Positions 51,698 to 60,712 are shown, numbered from the stretch's first letter. The stretch is 64,000 bases of DNA from Syntrophales bacterium (GCA_023228425.1 JALOBE010000001.1:124001-188000), one strand, 5' to 3'. Notes: generated by a model from the sequence alone, not told the origin. Numbers and translations are program-made.

Positions 51698-52384
51698 CTA
51701 TTTGACGCGTCGCTTCAGACGCAGCATGTTGTGTATGGTAAAGGTGCCGCCCTGCACGGTTATCAGCCCCTTTTCCCGGAGAACACGCAGCCCTTTGTTG
51801 ATGCTTTCACGGGAAGCACCCACCATTCTGGCCAGATCCGACTGGGTGAGAGGAAGTTCGAAGGATCCCACGTTCTGCTCTTCGTTGCCGTGTTCTTCGA
51901 CCAACTGAAGCAATTTTTTTGCCAGCCTTCCGGAAACATTGAGGAAACAGGTGTCCTGGAGGAAGTCGTCAGTCTTTCTGAGGCGAAGTGAAAGCGATGT
52001 GAGGATCGCTTGAATCGCGGCCGGGTTGTTCTGAAGAAAAGCGACAAAATCGGTCCGGTTGAGCACACACAGTTCCGAGTCTTCACATGCCACGGCGTCG
52101 GCCGACCGGGGCATGCCGTCCAGCAGAGCCATTTCACCAAAAAAATCACTGTCCGAAAAAACGGCCAGCACCACTTCCTCACCCAGCGGCGAGGGCGGGG
52201 GAAGAACAATCTTTATTGAGCCCCGGATAATAACGTAGAGTGTGGTTCCTTCGTCACCCTTGTTAAAAAGAACTTCGTTTTTTTTGATGCTCTGCCGTTG
52301 TATGGAACTGACAAGCCGTGCCTTGTCTGCGGCTGACAAGGCCTGAAAAAGGGGAATATTCACCAGCAGGGCATCCGGAGACAT
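51698..52384 (-). CDS. Crp/Fnr-family transcriptional regulator
   Basis: A 228-residue regulator. An N-terminal cyclic-nucleotide-binding fold (about 15-130) includes GDEGTTLYVIIRGSIKIV and SDSDFFGEMALLDGMPRSADA. The C-terminal winged HTH has LTQSDLARMVGASRESINKGLRVLREKG. No FNR-type cysteine cluster is present, so a cAMP- or other effector-type sensor is more likely. It lies 150 bases upstream of glpK on the same strand and may control it through the palindrome at 51575. Confidence 0.92.
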   Translation of the reverse strand: MSPDALLVNIPLFQALSAADKARLVSSIQRQSIKKNEVLFNKGDEGTTLYVIIRGSIKIVLPPPSPLGEEVVLAVFSDSDFFGEMALLDGMPRSADAVACEDSELCVLNRTDFVAFLQNNPAAIQAILTSLSLRLRKTDDFLQDTCFLNVSGRLAKKLLQLVEEHGNEEQNVGSFELPLTQSDLARMVGASRESINKGLRVLREKGLITVQGGTFTIHNMLRLKRRVK

Positions 52385-52501
52385 GACTGAATTCCCTCCA
52401 TGGATTTCGTTTTCTTATATATATTCGTCATTTTATAGCCAGTATTGCCCGGCCGGTCAAGCACAGAGATCATGGGAAGCGCCCCAACTCGGAAAAACCC
52501 T

Positions 52502-52529
52502 TTGACAGGCACTCCGACTTTCGTATACT
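52502..52529 (+). promoter_or_regulatory. Near-consensus sigma-70 promoter
   Basis: TTGACA (52502-52507), a 16-base spacer, TATACT (52524-52529). It points right, toward the HTH gene and the restriction operon some 300 bases away, reading through an R1 element. Confidence 0.68.
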
Positions 52530-52648
52530 GTATGCCAGTCCGTCCTGTTCGGGCCCGATGGAAGCCAATGGGGCTATCCTGCACCGCACTTTTTTCAAAG
52601 CCGTCAGGACTGATGGTCCCGTAAAAAGTCGAAAAACATCTGGTTGAG

Positions 52649-52774
52649 GATGGCTTCGTAAAAAGCTCCGCAGGCAAGGCGCGCAAATCCTGAGGAATGA
52701 GGCGTACTTAGCGGTACGCCGCAGTGACGAAGGATGCAGCGCAACGCAGCATCCGGACTTTTTACGAAGCCATC
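52649..52774 (+). repeat. Intergenic inverted-repeat element R1, copy D (best preserved)
   Basis: 126 bases with perfect 17-bp terminal inverted repeats: GATGGCTTCGTAAAAAG (52649-52665) and CTTTTTACGAAGCCATC (52758-52774). Inside are GCGTAC/GTACGC and GGATGC/GCATCC stems and the conserved AATCCTGAGGAATGAGGCG core. It is MITE-like: no transposase is encoded. Confidence 0.9.
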
Positions 52775-52826
52775 AGGACTGAGGCTGTTCAGGATGGGAC
52801 GAGACCATGCGCGACTGGAGTCAGTG

Positions 52827-53036
52827 ATGGAAGATCGATGGCTTTCCGTAGATGAGATCGCGGCCTATCTCGGCATCAAGCGGGATACGGTCTACAAATG
52901 GATATCTGAAAAGCAAATGCCGGCGTACCGGATGGGCCGCCTCTGGAAATTCCGCAAAGAAGAGGTGGACGAGTGGGTAAAAACAGGGGGAGCAGCGGAG
53001 TCCGATTCTCAGAATCCGGATACGGGAAAGAAATGA
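52827..53036 (+). CDS. Excisionase-like helix-turn-helix protein
   Basis: A 69-residue DNA-binding protein of the MerR/Xis-like HTH_17 family: LSVDEIAAYLGIKRDTVYKWISE (given as LSVDEIAAYLGIKR and DTVYKW) and the wing MGRLWKFRKEEVDEWVK. These small proteins often sit next to RM or regulatory genes and bind DNA as single domains. The ATG at 52827 gives the family start. Its stop overlaps the next start by 4 bases (ATGA), so it was co-translated with the now broken gene downstream. Confidence 0.85.
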   Translation: MEDRWLSVDEIAAYLGIKRDTVYKWISEKQMPAYRMGRLWKFRKEEVDEWVKTGGAAESDSQNPDTGKK

Positions 53037-53200
53037 AGGATGTTCTGCTGACATTTACAGGATTTCATGACCTTTATTTCAAGGGATTGGTTGACCGGGA
53101 GGAACAGCCTGGCCCCATCCTCTCTCCTGACCAGACGCTCATTCGATCATATATTTCTCTTCGATACTTCAAACACAGAAACCTTGCGGATTATTTCCCT
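53033..53200 (+). pseudogene. Frameshifted remnant of a putative CARF-like regulator N-terminus
   Basis: From ATG 53033 the frame reads MKDVLLTFTGFHDLYFKGLV then DREEQPGPILS. At the CTCTCT run (53119-53126) the sensible reading shifts to LLTRRSFDHIFLFDTSNTETL in another frame, consistent with loss of a CT pair. The combined peptide resembles the start of large regulators that begin LLTFTGFHDPY...EEQPGPILSL...LFSTPNT, which I associate from memory with CARF-like domains fused to sigma-54 AAA+ modules. Everything after about 53200 is gone, replaced by hsdR upstream sequence. Family identity is uncertain; the frameshift is plain. Confidence 0.5.
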
Positions 53201-53238
53201 CAGTGGCAGTGATCGGCCGAGATTTCAGGAGGAGGCCC

Positions 53239-55518
53239 GTGAAGGATTATTCTTCTGAAGCAGATGCAAGAATTGTAATCGACGATCTGCTCCGCCAAGC
53301 AGGGTGGAACCCCGCCGACAAGTCGCAGGTGCTAACCGAGGTCTCCGTTCGCGATGCAACTTCGACCGTTATCGAATTCTTTACACCCCATGGAAACGAG
53401 CCCGTCTGGGAATCGAAAGGCGGATATGGTATGTCCACCGGTCGTGCTGACTACCTCTTGCTTGATCAGCGCGGTCGTCCCCTTAGCATCATAGAGGCAA
53501 AGCGCACGGCCATAGATCCATATACGGCCAAACAACAGGCACTGCCGTATGCCAAAACAATCGGCGCGCCGTTCATCTTTCTTACGAATGGTGAACTCAT
53601 CTATTTTTGGGACTACGGCAACGACGACGCCCGTATCGTAAATTCCTTTTTTTCCCGCCGTGATCTTGAGCGTTTGGTCGAAATGCGCGCAACTCGCAGG
53701 CCGCTCGCGGCGGTAGAAATGCCCGAGTATTACCTTCGTCAGGGTGAGACCCGGCAGGTGCGGCCCTACCAGCGCGAAACAATGCAGGCTCTGGACCACG
53801 CTGTGGAACTCGGCAAGCGCCGTTTTCTGATTGAACTCCCCACCGGCACAGGCAAGACGGATCTCGTCTCCATCTATATCAAGCGGCTCATCCAGGCCGG
53901 ATGCGCCGAGCGCATTTTGTTCCTGGTAGACAGGGAGCAACTCGCCAAACAGGCGCTCGAAGCCATTCAGGACATTCTGAACCAGCACAGCAGCTACTGG
54001 TTACGTCCGGGCATGGTCCGGCAGGAACAACAGATTACGGTCTGTCTGCTCCAGACCATGATCAGCCGCTACACGGAATTCACCAGTGGCTATTTCGACG
54101 TGGTCATAGCCGATGAATGTCACCGTTCCATCTATGGCTCCTGGCAGATCGCGCTCACGCATTTTGATGCGTTTCACATAGGGCTGACTGCAACCCCATC
54201 GGCCTATATCGAGCGGAACACTTTCCAGTTCTACCAGTGCCGTGACGGCCAGCCGGATTTCGCCTTTCCGATCCTGCAGGCGTTTCGGGACGGTTATCTG
54301 GTGCCGTACAAATTTGCCACCGGCATCACCCAAATCCTTGCTGAAGGGGCACAGGTCGATGAGCAAACATACGACCCGTCCGAATTTGAACGCAAATGGA
54401 CCAACAAAGACTCTAACAGGAAAATGATGCAGGAGTTCGACCGGCTCGCCTGGAAAAACTATCAAGAGTTGGCTCCCGGTCAAAAAACCGGGCCCGGCAA
54501 GACCATCGTTTTTGCCATCACGAAGCACCATGCCGCAAGACTGGCCTATTTCCTGAACGAACTGCATCCTGAGCTCAAGGGCCAGTATGCCGAGGTTATC
54601 ACGAGCGACGTTGCCAACGCCGACGATCTCATCCGCAAGTTCAAACGAGAAGAATATCCGCAGGTAGCTGTTAGTGTAGGTATGCTGGACACAGGCTTCA
54701 ACTGCCGGGAGGTCCTTCACTTGGTCATGTGCCGCCGGGTACGCAGTCCCATCCTCTACCAACAGATGAGGGGGCGCGGAACGCGCACGGCAGATCATAT
54801 CCAGAAGCAAAAATTCGTTATCTACGACTTCTTTGGTAACCACGACTACTTCAACGATAGCGATACCGACATTTTCACCGGTATCGGTATCGGATATGCT
54901 CCTGGCGGCGAACGCAAGCCACCCAAACCGCCAGGCGACCTTGTCGAACTTGGCCTCGAGGACGAGTGGCTCCACGCAGTCACGTATGTGGAGGTGGGGT
55001 CGGAGGGTGAGCGAGTCGACAAGCGCGACTATGTCACCATGTGGGAAACAAGCGTTCAAACCGCTGTGAAGGATGACCCGATCATCCAGAAAATCCGGAA
55101 GGAAGAATTGCTCACCGAAGACGAGGAGAGGGCTCTGGCTGACCGGTTAAACCGGCCGGCAATGTATTTCAACGAGGAGAACCTTCGCCGGGCCTATCGC
55201 CGGCCGGGCGGCAACCTGATCGACTTTATCAAGGCCGCCCTTGGCAGGTTCAGGATCAAACCTCACGAAGAAGAATTGACCGAGAATTTCCAGGCCTGGC
55301 TGGTGGCAAAATCGCTCACACCCCGGCAGGCGCAGTACCTGTCACTTCTCAAGAACCGCGGTATCGCCCGCGGCTGCATTGAACTGGACGATTTGTTCGA
55401 GCCGCCGCTTTCCAATGTAAATGCGGCAGAACTGGGCGTTGAGCTCTTCGGCGAGAAGGGGCTCAAGGAAATAATCCAGGATTTGAACGATTCCGTCTTC
55501 ACGGAGACGAGCGCATAA
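53239..55518 (+). CDS. hsdR: Type I restriction enzyme, R subunit (EcoEI-like)
   Basis: A 759-residue translocase and nuclease. The N-terminal PD-(D/E)xK nuclease has GRADYLLLDQRGRPLSIIEAK. The SF2 motor has Walker A LPTGTGKTDLVSIYIK, DECHRSIYGSW, and motif VI QQMRGRGTRT. The C-terminal part contacts the methylase. GTG at 53239 is chosen after CAGGAGGAGG; a GTG at 53203 lies in the pseudogene and has no such site. Product cuts unmodified DNA after translocation. It is followed by hsdM after 9 bases. Confidence 0.94.
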   Translation: MKDYSSEADARIVIDDLLRQAGWNPADKSQVLTEVSVRDATSTVIEFFTPHGNEPVWESKGGYGMSTGRADYLLLDQRGRPLSIIEAKRTAIDPYTAKQQALPYAKTIGAPFIFLTNGELIYFWDYGNDDARIVNSFFSRRDLERLVEMRATRRPLAAVEMPEYYLRQGETRQVRPYQRETMQALDHAVELGKRRFLIELPTGTGKTDLVSIYIKRLIQAGCAERILFLVDREQLAKQALEAIQDILNQHSSYWLRPGMVRQEQQITVCLLQTMISRYTEFTSGYFDVVIADECHRSIYGSWQIALTHFDAFHIGLTATPSAYIERNTFQFYQCRDGQPDFAFPILQAFRDGYLVPYKFATGITQILAEGAQVDEQTYDPSEFERKWTNKDSNRKMMQEFDRLAWKNYQELAPGQKTGPGKTIVFAITKHHAARLAYFLNELHPELKGQYAEVITSDVANADDLIRKFKREEYPQVAVSVGMLDTGFNCREVLHLVMCRRVRSPILYQQMRGRGTRTADHIQKQKFVIYDFFGNHDYFNDSDTDIFTGIGIGYAPGGERKPPKPPGDLVELGLEDEWLHAVTYVEVGSEGERVDKRDYVTMWETSVQTAVKDDPIIQKIRKEELLTEDEERALADRLNRPAMYFNEENLRRAYRRPGGNLIDFIKAALGRFRIKPHEEELTENFQAWLVAKSLTPRQAQYLSLLKNRGIARGCIELDDLFEPPLSNVNAAELGVELFGEKGLKEIIQDLNDSVFTETSA

Positions 55519-55527
55519 GGAGTAGCG

Positions 55528-57195
55528 ATGAACCAGGATTTGCGCAGAAAATTGAACCGGATCACCGACATCCTCTGGGCCGGCGGTGTGACCAATCCGG
55601 TTACCTATATCGAGCAGATTTCGTATCTGATTTACCTCAAGCTGTTAGACGAGGAGGAATCCAGCCGCGAACTTAAACAGCGGCTTATGGGAAAACAGGC
55701 CAACGGTAACGGCAGACTGCTCTACCCCAAACAGGCCGAGCGTTTCCGCTGGTCCAAGTGGCGCTTCAAGAGCGGCACAGACCTGCGTGACTTCGTGCGC
55801 GACCAGGTTTTTCCCTACATGGCTTCGCTGGTGAAGGAGGAGCCGCAGATCGCCGAATATTTTCGCGACGCCGTGCTGGAGATTATCGATCCCAACGTGC
55901 TCAAACAAGTGGTGGATGAGATCGACGGAATCGACTTTGCCAAGCTCGGCACCGATGTCAAGGGTGACATCTTCGAATATCTGCTGACCCACCTGGGGCA
56001 GTCTGCTTTAAACGGCCAGTTCCGAACGCCCCGCCAGATCCGAACCATGATGGTCGAGATGATTGACCCCAACCTCGGGGATACAATCTACGATCCGGCG
56101 TGCGGTACCGGCGGCTTCCTCATCGATGCCATCGAGTACATCCTGGCCAGATACTCCACCGAACCTCAGGAAGTGCCCATCTACGGCGAGGAGTGGCTGG
56201 AAAAGCGCGACCAGTCCATCAAGGAAGCAAAGAAGGACATCCCGACACTGCAGACCTATCGAAAGGGTCCGGGCGAAAAGGTTCCCAATTGGGGGCTTTT
56301 GGAGCGGTCCATCTATGGTATCGATGTATCGCGTCAGATGATGCGCATCGCCATGATGAACCTGGTGCTGCACGGCATCCGCCAGGCCAACGTCAAGCGT
56401 GCCAATACGCTTTCCGACATGGGCGGCCTTACCGAGGACGATCTGAACCGTCGCTACAAAGTGATCTTTTCCAATCCTCCCTTTGCCGGTGTCCTTCCCA
56501 AAGAATCGATCCGTAAAGACCTGCCCACCAACTCCAAGAAGAGCGAGCTACTCTTTCTGGGCGTAATGATGGAGGCTCTGGCTCCGAACGGACAGTGTGC
56601 CGTGGTGGTGCCCGAGGGGCTGCTTTTCGGTTCCACTGCGGCCCATAAAGAGCTGCGGCGCAAGCTGATCGAGGATTTCGACTTGCTGGCCGTGGTTTCC
56701 CTGCCCGCCGGGGTGTTCAAACCCTACGCGGGAGTTAAAACCGGCGTTCTGGTCTTCCGGAGGCCGGCTTCAGGCACTAAAAAGGACAAAAAGACCAAAC
56801 ACAAGGAAAAGGTCTGGTTCTACGAGGTGCGTGCGGACGGCTTTGACCCGGACAAGATTTCCGGCGGTGGCCGACCTGAAACGCCTGACCGCAATGACAT
56901 TCCAGATCTACTAAACGAGTGGAAGGCCTACAAGGAATCCAAGTTTTCGAATCCGCCGGGTGTTGAAGCCGGAACCCTTTTACAGTCCGATTCCGAAGAG
57001 CCCCGCTGCTGGTGGGCAAGCATCAAAACCGTCACGGAAAACGATTACAACCTCGCTGCAGGTCGCTACAAACCCCAGGTTGCCGAGAAAATCCCAGAGG
57101 GAGATCCCGCCGAACTTATTCGGGATGTGCTGCAAATCGAACGCGAGATCACCGAGGGGTTGGAGAAACTGCTTCGGGAAGTGGAAAATGGATAA
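55528..57195 (+). CDS. hsdM: Type I restriction-modification, methylase (M) subunit
   Basis: A 555-residue N6-adenine methyltransferase. The N-terminal helical domain (about 1-150, with IEQISYLIYLKLLDEEE) precedes SAM motif DPACGTGGFLIDAIEYIL (about 190-207) and catalytic NPPFAG (about 313). It forms M2S with HsdS to methylate the recognition site. Its stop overlaps the ATG of the DUF1016 gene. Confidence 0.95.
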   Translation: MNQDLRRKLNRITDILWAGGVTNPVTYIEQISYLIYLKLLDEEESSRELKQRLMGKQANGNGRLLYPKQAERFRWSKWRFKSGTDLRDFVRDQVFPYMASLVKEEPQIAEYFRDAVLEIIDPNVLKQVVDEIDGIDFAKLGTDVKGDIFEYLLTHLGQSALNGQFRTPRQIRTMMVEMIDPNLGDTIYDPACGTGGFLIDAIEYILARYSTEPQEVPIYGEEWLEKRDQSIKEAKKDIPTLQTYRKGPGEKVPNWGLLERSIYGIDVSRQMMRIAMMNLVLHGIRQANVKRANTLSDMGGLTEDDLNRRYKVIFSNPPFAGVLPKESIRKDLPTNSKKSELLFLGVMMEALAPNGQCAVVVPEGLLFGSTAAHKELRRKLIEDFDLLAVVSLPAGVFKPYAGVKTGVLVFRRPASGTKKDKKTKHKEKVWFYEVRADGFDPDKISGGGRPETPDRNDIPDLLNEWKAYKESKFSNPPGVEAGTLLQSDSEEPRCWWASIKTVTENDYNLAAGRYKPQVAEKIPEGDPAELIRDVLQIEREITEGLEKLLREVENG

Positions 57196-58351
57196 TCACA
57201 AAGAACATAAACTGAGTGTAAAGGCGGCTGAACGCTTAGAGCGTGGCAGAAAACGGAAAGGGGTGGCCATGCCGGTTCCCTCGACGCATGTTGGGCTGCC
57301 GGCAGAGTATGGCTCCCTACTGTCGGACATCAAGCACCGCATTGCCGACATCCGTCTTCAGGTAGCCCTGTCAGCCAATGCAGCAATGGTCATACTCTAC
57401 TGGGACATCGGCCGGGCTATTTTACAACTTCAGGCCGCCAAGGGCTGGGGCGCCAAAGTGATTGACCGCTTGTCCGCCGACCTGCGAGAGGCGTTTCCCG
57501 ATATGAAAGGGCTTTCCCCTCGTAACCTCAAGTATATGCGGGCTTTTGCCGACGCCTGGCCCGACCGGACAATTGTGCAGCAGCTTGCTGCACAAATTCC
57601 CTGGGCCCACAACTGTCTCCTGTTGGACCGCTTTGAAGACTCCAGCACCCGACGCTGGTACATCCAGGCAACCATTGAGAACGGTTGGAGTCGACATATC
57701 CTGTCGCAGCAAATTGATCGCCAAGCGCACAAACGCCAAGGCAAAGCGGTTCATAACTTCGCCTTAACCCTACCGCCCGCCGACTCGGACCTGGCCAGGC
57801 AAGTTTTCAAAGATCCGTATTTGTTCGACTTCCTTGGAACGGCCGATCCTCGTCGCGAGCGCGAGGTCGAGCAAGCACTGGTGGATCATGTGCAAAAATT
57901 CCTGTTGGAACTTGGCGCTGGATTCTCCTTCGTCGGGCGGCAGGTGCATCTGGAGTTTTCGGATAGCGATTACTATCTTGATCTGTTGTTCTATCATTTG
58001 AAGTTGCGTTGTTTTATTGTCGTAGAACTCAAAGCCGTACCGTTCGAGCCGGAGTTCGTCGGCAAGCTCAATATGTACTTGTCGGCCGTTGATGACCTTT
58101 TGCGCCATCCCGATGACAAACCGAGCATCGGATTGCTACTTTGCAAGGGCAAGAACAGGATCAAGGCCGAATATGCCCTGCGCGACTTCGGCAAACCCAT
58201 GGGTGTGGCCGACTGGCAGAAACAACTCGCCGAAAGCCTGCCCGGCGACCTGAAGACCAGTTTGCCCAGTGTCGAGGAGATCGAAGCGGAACTGAGTGGC
58301 CTGGCGAGAGAGAAGCGAAAGAAACCGCGCAACCCCAAGGTTGATGATTGA
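57188..58351 (+). CDS. DUF1016/YhcG-family nuclease-domain protein
   Basis: A 387-residue protein. The N-terminal DUF1016 part (about 35-180) has SANAAMVILYWDIGRAIL and GLSPRNLKYMRAFADAWP; the C-terminal PD-(D/E)xK domain shows DYYLDLLFYHLKLRCFIVVE then LKAVPFEPEFVGKLNMYL. The family is frequent next to type I RM and other defence genes and is predicted to be a nuclease. It lies between hsdM and hsdS, overlapping hsdM by 8 bases, so it is part of the operon. Basic N-terminal 30 residues are variable. Confidence 0.9.
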   Translation: MDNHKEHKLSVKAAERLERGRKRKGVAMPVPSTHVGLPAEYGSLLSDIKHRIADIRLQVALSANAAMVILYWDIGRAILQLQAAKGWGAKVIDRLSADLREAFPDMKGLSPRNLKYMRAFADAWPDRTIVQQLAAQIPWAHNCLLLDRFEDSSTRRWYIQATIENGWSRHILSQQIDRQAHKRQGKAVHNFALTLPPADSDLARQVFKDPYLFDFLGTADPRREREVEQALVDHVQKFLLELGAGFSFVGRQVHLEFSDSDYYLDLLFYHLKLRCFIVVELKAVPFEPEFVGKLNMYLSAVDDLLRHPDDKPSIGLLLCKGKNRIKAEYALRDFGKPMGVADWQKQLAESLPGDLKTSLPSVEEIEAELSGLAREKRKKPRNPKVDD

Positions 58352-58417
58352 AAGAAGGCCTATGCAACCGGCGAATAAAAATATCAGATCAAAGATGTTC
58401 GAAGCGGAGGCAGTCGA

Positions 58418-59686
58418 ATGAGGTGGCCAACACGAACTTTAGGTCAAATCGCTACCATCACCGGAGGGAGTACCCCAAGCCGTACTCAAGAAGAGTATTG
58501 GAACGGATCAATTCTATGGCTTACTCCGACCGACCTCCCAATGCCTGGCAAAGGCATTGCCGATGTGAGTGACACGGCAGGCAAAATTACTGAGGAAGGG
58601 TTAGCTGCAATCTCCGCACAGCTTCTTCCTGTCGGGACTGTGTTGTTCTCTTCTCGTGCAACAATTGGAAAACTTGGAATCTCAAGACTCCCTCTCGCCA
58701 CGAATCAGGGTTTTGCCAATTTCATTCCTAAGAATTTTGTTGATGCAAAATATCTTGCTTACTGTTTGCTACACTATACGGCCGAAATCACCGCTTTAGC
58801 TGGATCAACTACTTTCAAAGAAGTTACCAAGACTGCATTAAAGAAATTTAAAATTCCTCTTCCCGCTCTTTCCGAGCAACGCCGTATTGTGGAAATCCTC
58901 GATCAGGCGGATCAGCTGCGTAAAAAACGCGCCGAAGCCGACGCCAAAGCCGCCCGCATCCTCCCCGCCCTCTTCTACAAAATGTTCGGCGATCCGGCCA
59001 CGAATCCGAAAGGGTGGCCTATCGATGTTCTTTCTAAGCTGGTAAAAGTACAAGGAGGATATGCATTTAAAAATGCAGATTTTGTGGAAGAAGGTGTTTT
59101 GCTAGTGCGCATTGGTAACATAAATTGTGGAGAAGTTGTTTCCACAATTAATTCAGCTCATTTACCGTCATTTTTTTGTGAGGAGCATACAAACTACTTC
59201 ATACACAATGGTGATCTTCTAATAGCTTTGACCGGAGCTACAACAGGAAAATTGGGAAGATTTTGGCTTAAAGAACCTGCATTGCTTAATCAGCGTGTGG
59301 GTAGGTTCCAACCATTAACAAAAGAAAAAGAAATAATTAATTATTTACACCTTTTTATGGAAACAGATTATGCGCAAAATTATATTTGGCAGTATGCAAG
59401 AGGGTTTGGACAACCCAACATTGCACCTCGACAAATTGAATCAATGCTAGTCCCAGTTCCACCAGCAGAACTTATCCATAAGTTTTCAGTTTTTTGTGAT
59501 AAGCTCATAAAAAAAATTAAAAACCATAAACCCGCAAAAGAAAAATTAGAAACCTTATATGCTCTCCTACTTCACCGCGCCTTTATCGGCGATCTGACCT
59601 CCAAATGGCGCGAGGCGCATATGAAGGAACTTCTGACGGAAATGGAGACACAGGCCAAAGCGTTGAACGTGAGGATGGGATCATGA
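58418..59686 (+). CDS. hsdS: Type I restriction-modification, specificity (S) subunit
   Basis: A 422-residue protein with two target recognition domains and two conserved helices. TRD1 (about 1-145) has GSTPSRTQEEYWNGSILWLTP; the central helix is LSEQRRIVEILDQADQLRKKRAEADAK; TRD2 (about 195-355) has QGGYAFKNADF; the final helix ends about 395. The TRD2 coding part (about 59030-59560) is clearly AT-richer than the flanks, consistent with domain exchange. It determines the two half-sites of the target. Its stop overlaps the next gene by 4 bases. Confidence 0.92.
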   Translation: MRWPTRTLGQIATITGGSTPSRTQEEYWNGSILWLTPTDLPMPGKGIADVSDTAGKITEEGLAAISAQLLPVGTVLFSSRATIGKLGISRLPLATNQGFANFIPKNFVDAKYLAYCLLHYTAEITALAGSTTFKEVTKTALKKFKIPLPALSEQRRIVEILDQADQLRKKRAEADAKAARILPALFYKMFGDPATNPKGWPIDVLSKLVKVQGGYAFKNADFVEEGVLLVRIGNINCGEVVSTINSAHLPSFFCEEHTNYFIHNGDLLIALTGATTGKLGRFWLKEPALLNQRVGRFQPLTKEKEIINYLHLFMETDYAQNYIWQYARGFGQPNIAPRQIESMLVPVPPAELIHKFSVFCDKLIKKIKNHKPAKEKLETLYALLLHRAFIGDLTSKWREAHMKELLTEMETQAKALNVRMGS

Positions 59687-60504
59687 AATTCTGCTATTTC
59701 GATGAAAGCGGTATGGGTGAAGAACCCTATCTCGTGATCGCGGGGATTATAGTTGATGCCACTCGAATGCACGTCACCAAAGACGCTTGGGCGAATTTTC
59801 TCGGATATCTCTCGAAGGCGGCAGGAAGACGGATAGAAGAATTCCACTCTCGTGAGTTTTATCGTGGTAATGGGGTTTGGCACGGCACCGATGGAGCTAA
59901 CCGGGCACGGATTATCGAGGCGGTTTTCAATTGGGTTGAAAACAGAAAGCACAAGTGCGTGTTCAGCGGAATAGATAAGGAAGAGTACGAGAAGAAATTT
60001 GCGAGGGATGAACGGCTCAAACAGTTTAAATCTAAGTGGTGTGCCGCTGCCATGCATTGTACCCTTCAGGTGCAGAAGCAGCATCAGCGTGAGGCCAAGA
60101 CCAAAGGCCATAGTGTTCTGATCTTTGACCGGGAGGTTTCAGAAGAAACCGACTTCAGCCTGCTCATCCATAAGTCGCCTCAATGGATCGATACCTTCTA
60201 CGGGCGGGAAAAGAAGCAAACTGCTCTGAATCAGGTTGTGGATGTTCCGTTTTTTGCGGATTCGAAACACATCCTTTTGGCTCAAGTCGCGGATCTGTTT
60301 GCTTACATTTTAAGGACTTGGGCCGAAATTAAGGATGGATTGCTAAAAGAGAAATACAAGGATGAAGGCGACAAAATGAGGGACTGGTCGGAGCGAATCG
60401 CCCCAATAGCCCACCCGCGTTCGAGTCGCTATCTCGTAAGGGGGCGCTGCAAAGCCGCGCAACTGTTCTGGGACCTTGCGCCATCATCTTTAAGGCAACT
60501 GTGA
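59683..60504 (+). CDS. DUF3800 domain protein
   Basis: A 273-residue protein starting MKFCYFDESGMGEEPYLVIA, with the DES motif near residue 7, a second acidic LIFDREVSEETD near 150 and QVADLFAYIL near 215. This matches the DUF3800 family, thought to have an RNase H-like fold with metal-binding aspartates. It is common in defence islands; function is unknown. Its ATG overlaps the hsdS stop, so it belongs to the same operon. Confidence 0.85.
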   Translation: MKFCYFDESGMGEEPYLVIAGIIVDATRMHVTKDAWANFLGYLSKAAGRRIEEFHSREFYRGNGVWHGTDGANRARIIEAVFNWVENRKHKCVFSGIDKEEYEKKFARDERLKQFKSKWCAAAMHCTLQVQKQHQREAKTKGHSVLIFDREVSEETDFSLLIHKSPQWIDTFYGREKKQTALNQVVDVPFFADSKHILLAQVADLFAYILRTWAEIKDGLLKEKYKDEGDKMRDWSERIAPIAHPRSSRYLVRGRCKAAQLFWDLAPSSLRQL

Positions 60505-60516
60505 TAGGGAGATGAC

Positions 60517-60660
60517 ATGCTGACTGCCTTACGAATTGGAAATTTCAAGGCCTTTGCCGAAACGCAGCGGATTCCGGCCCGTCCCTTGCTCCTGACCTAT
60601 GGGACGAACAGTTCGGGTAAAACAAACCGCGGACCACTTGAAAAGCAAGAAAGGGAATAA
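60517..60660 (+). pseudogene. Truncated AAA ATPase start (decayed copy of 61816 gene)
   Basis: A 47-residue frame MLTALRIGNFKAFAETQRIP then ARPLLLTYGTNSSGKT..., about 94 percent identical in DNA to 61816-61920, the start of the complete ATPase. It keeps the Walker A motif GTNSSGKT, then diverges and stops at 60658. It is probably what is left of an older ATPase gene, with the RhuM gene now between the copy and the full-length gene. Confidence 0.8.
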
Positions 60661-60712
60661 CCAGTGAAATCCATTTTCTTGTATTCAGTGGCCCAAACAT
60701 AAAGAGCACCTC

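Larger units (their letters stand above)
52385..52826. other. Divergent intergenic region before the defence island
   Basis: A 442-base gap. It holds a near-consensus plus-strand promoter (52502-52529), short R1/R2-type end motifs at 52590-52634, and a full R1 element (52649-52774). It separates the glp genes from the restriction island. No other gene is supported. Confidence 0.6.

Noticed and set aside
53203..53238. Upstream GTG start of hsdR
   Set aside because: It lies in pseudogene sequence without a ribosome site; the GTG at 53239 follows AGGAGGAGG.
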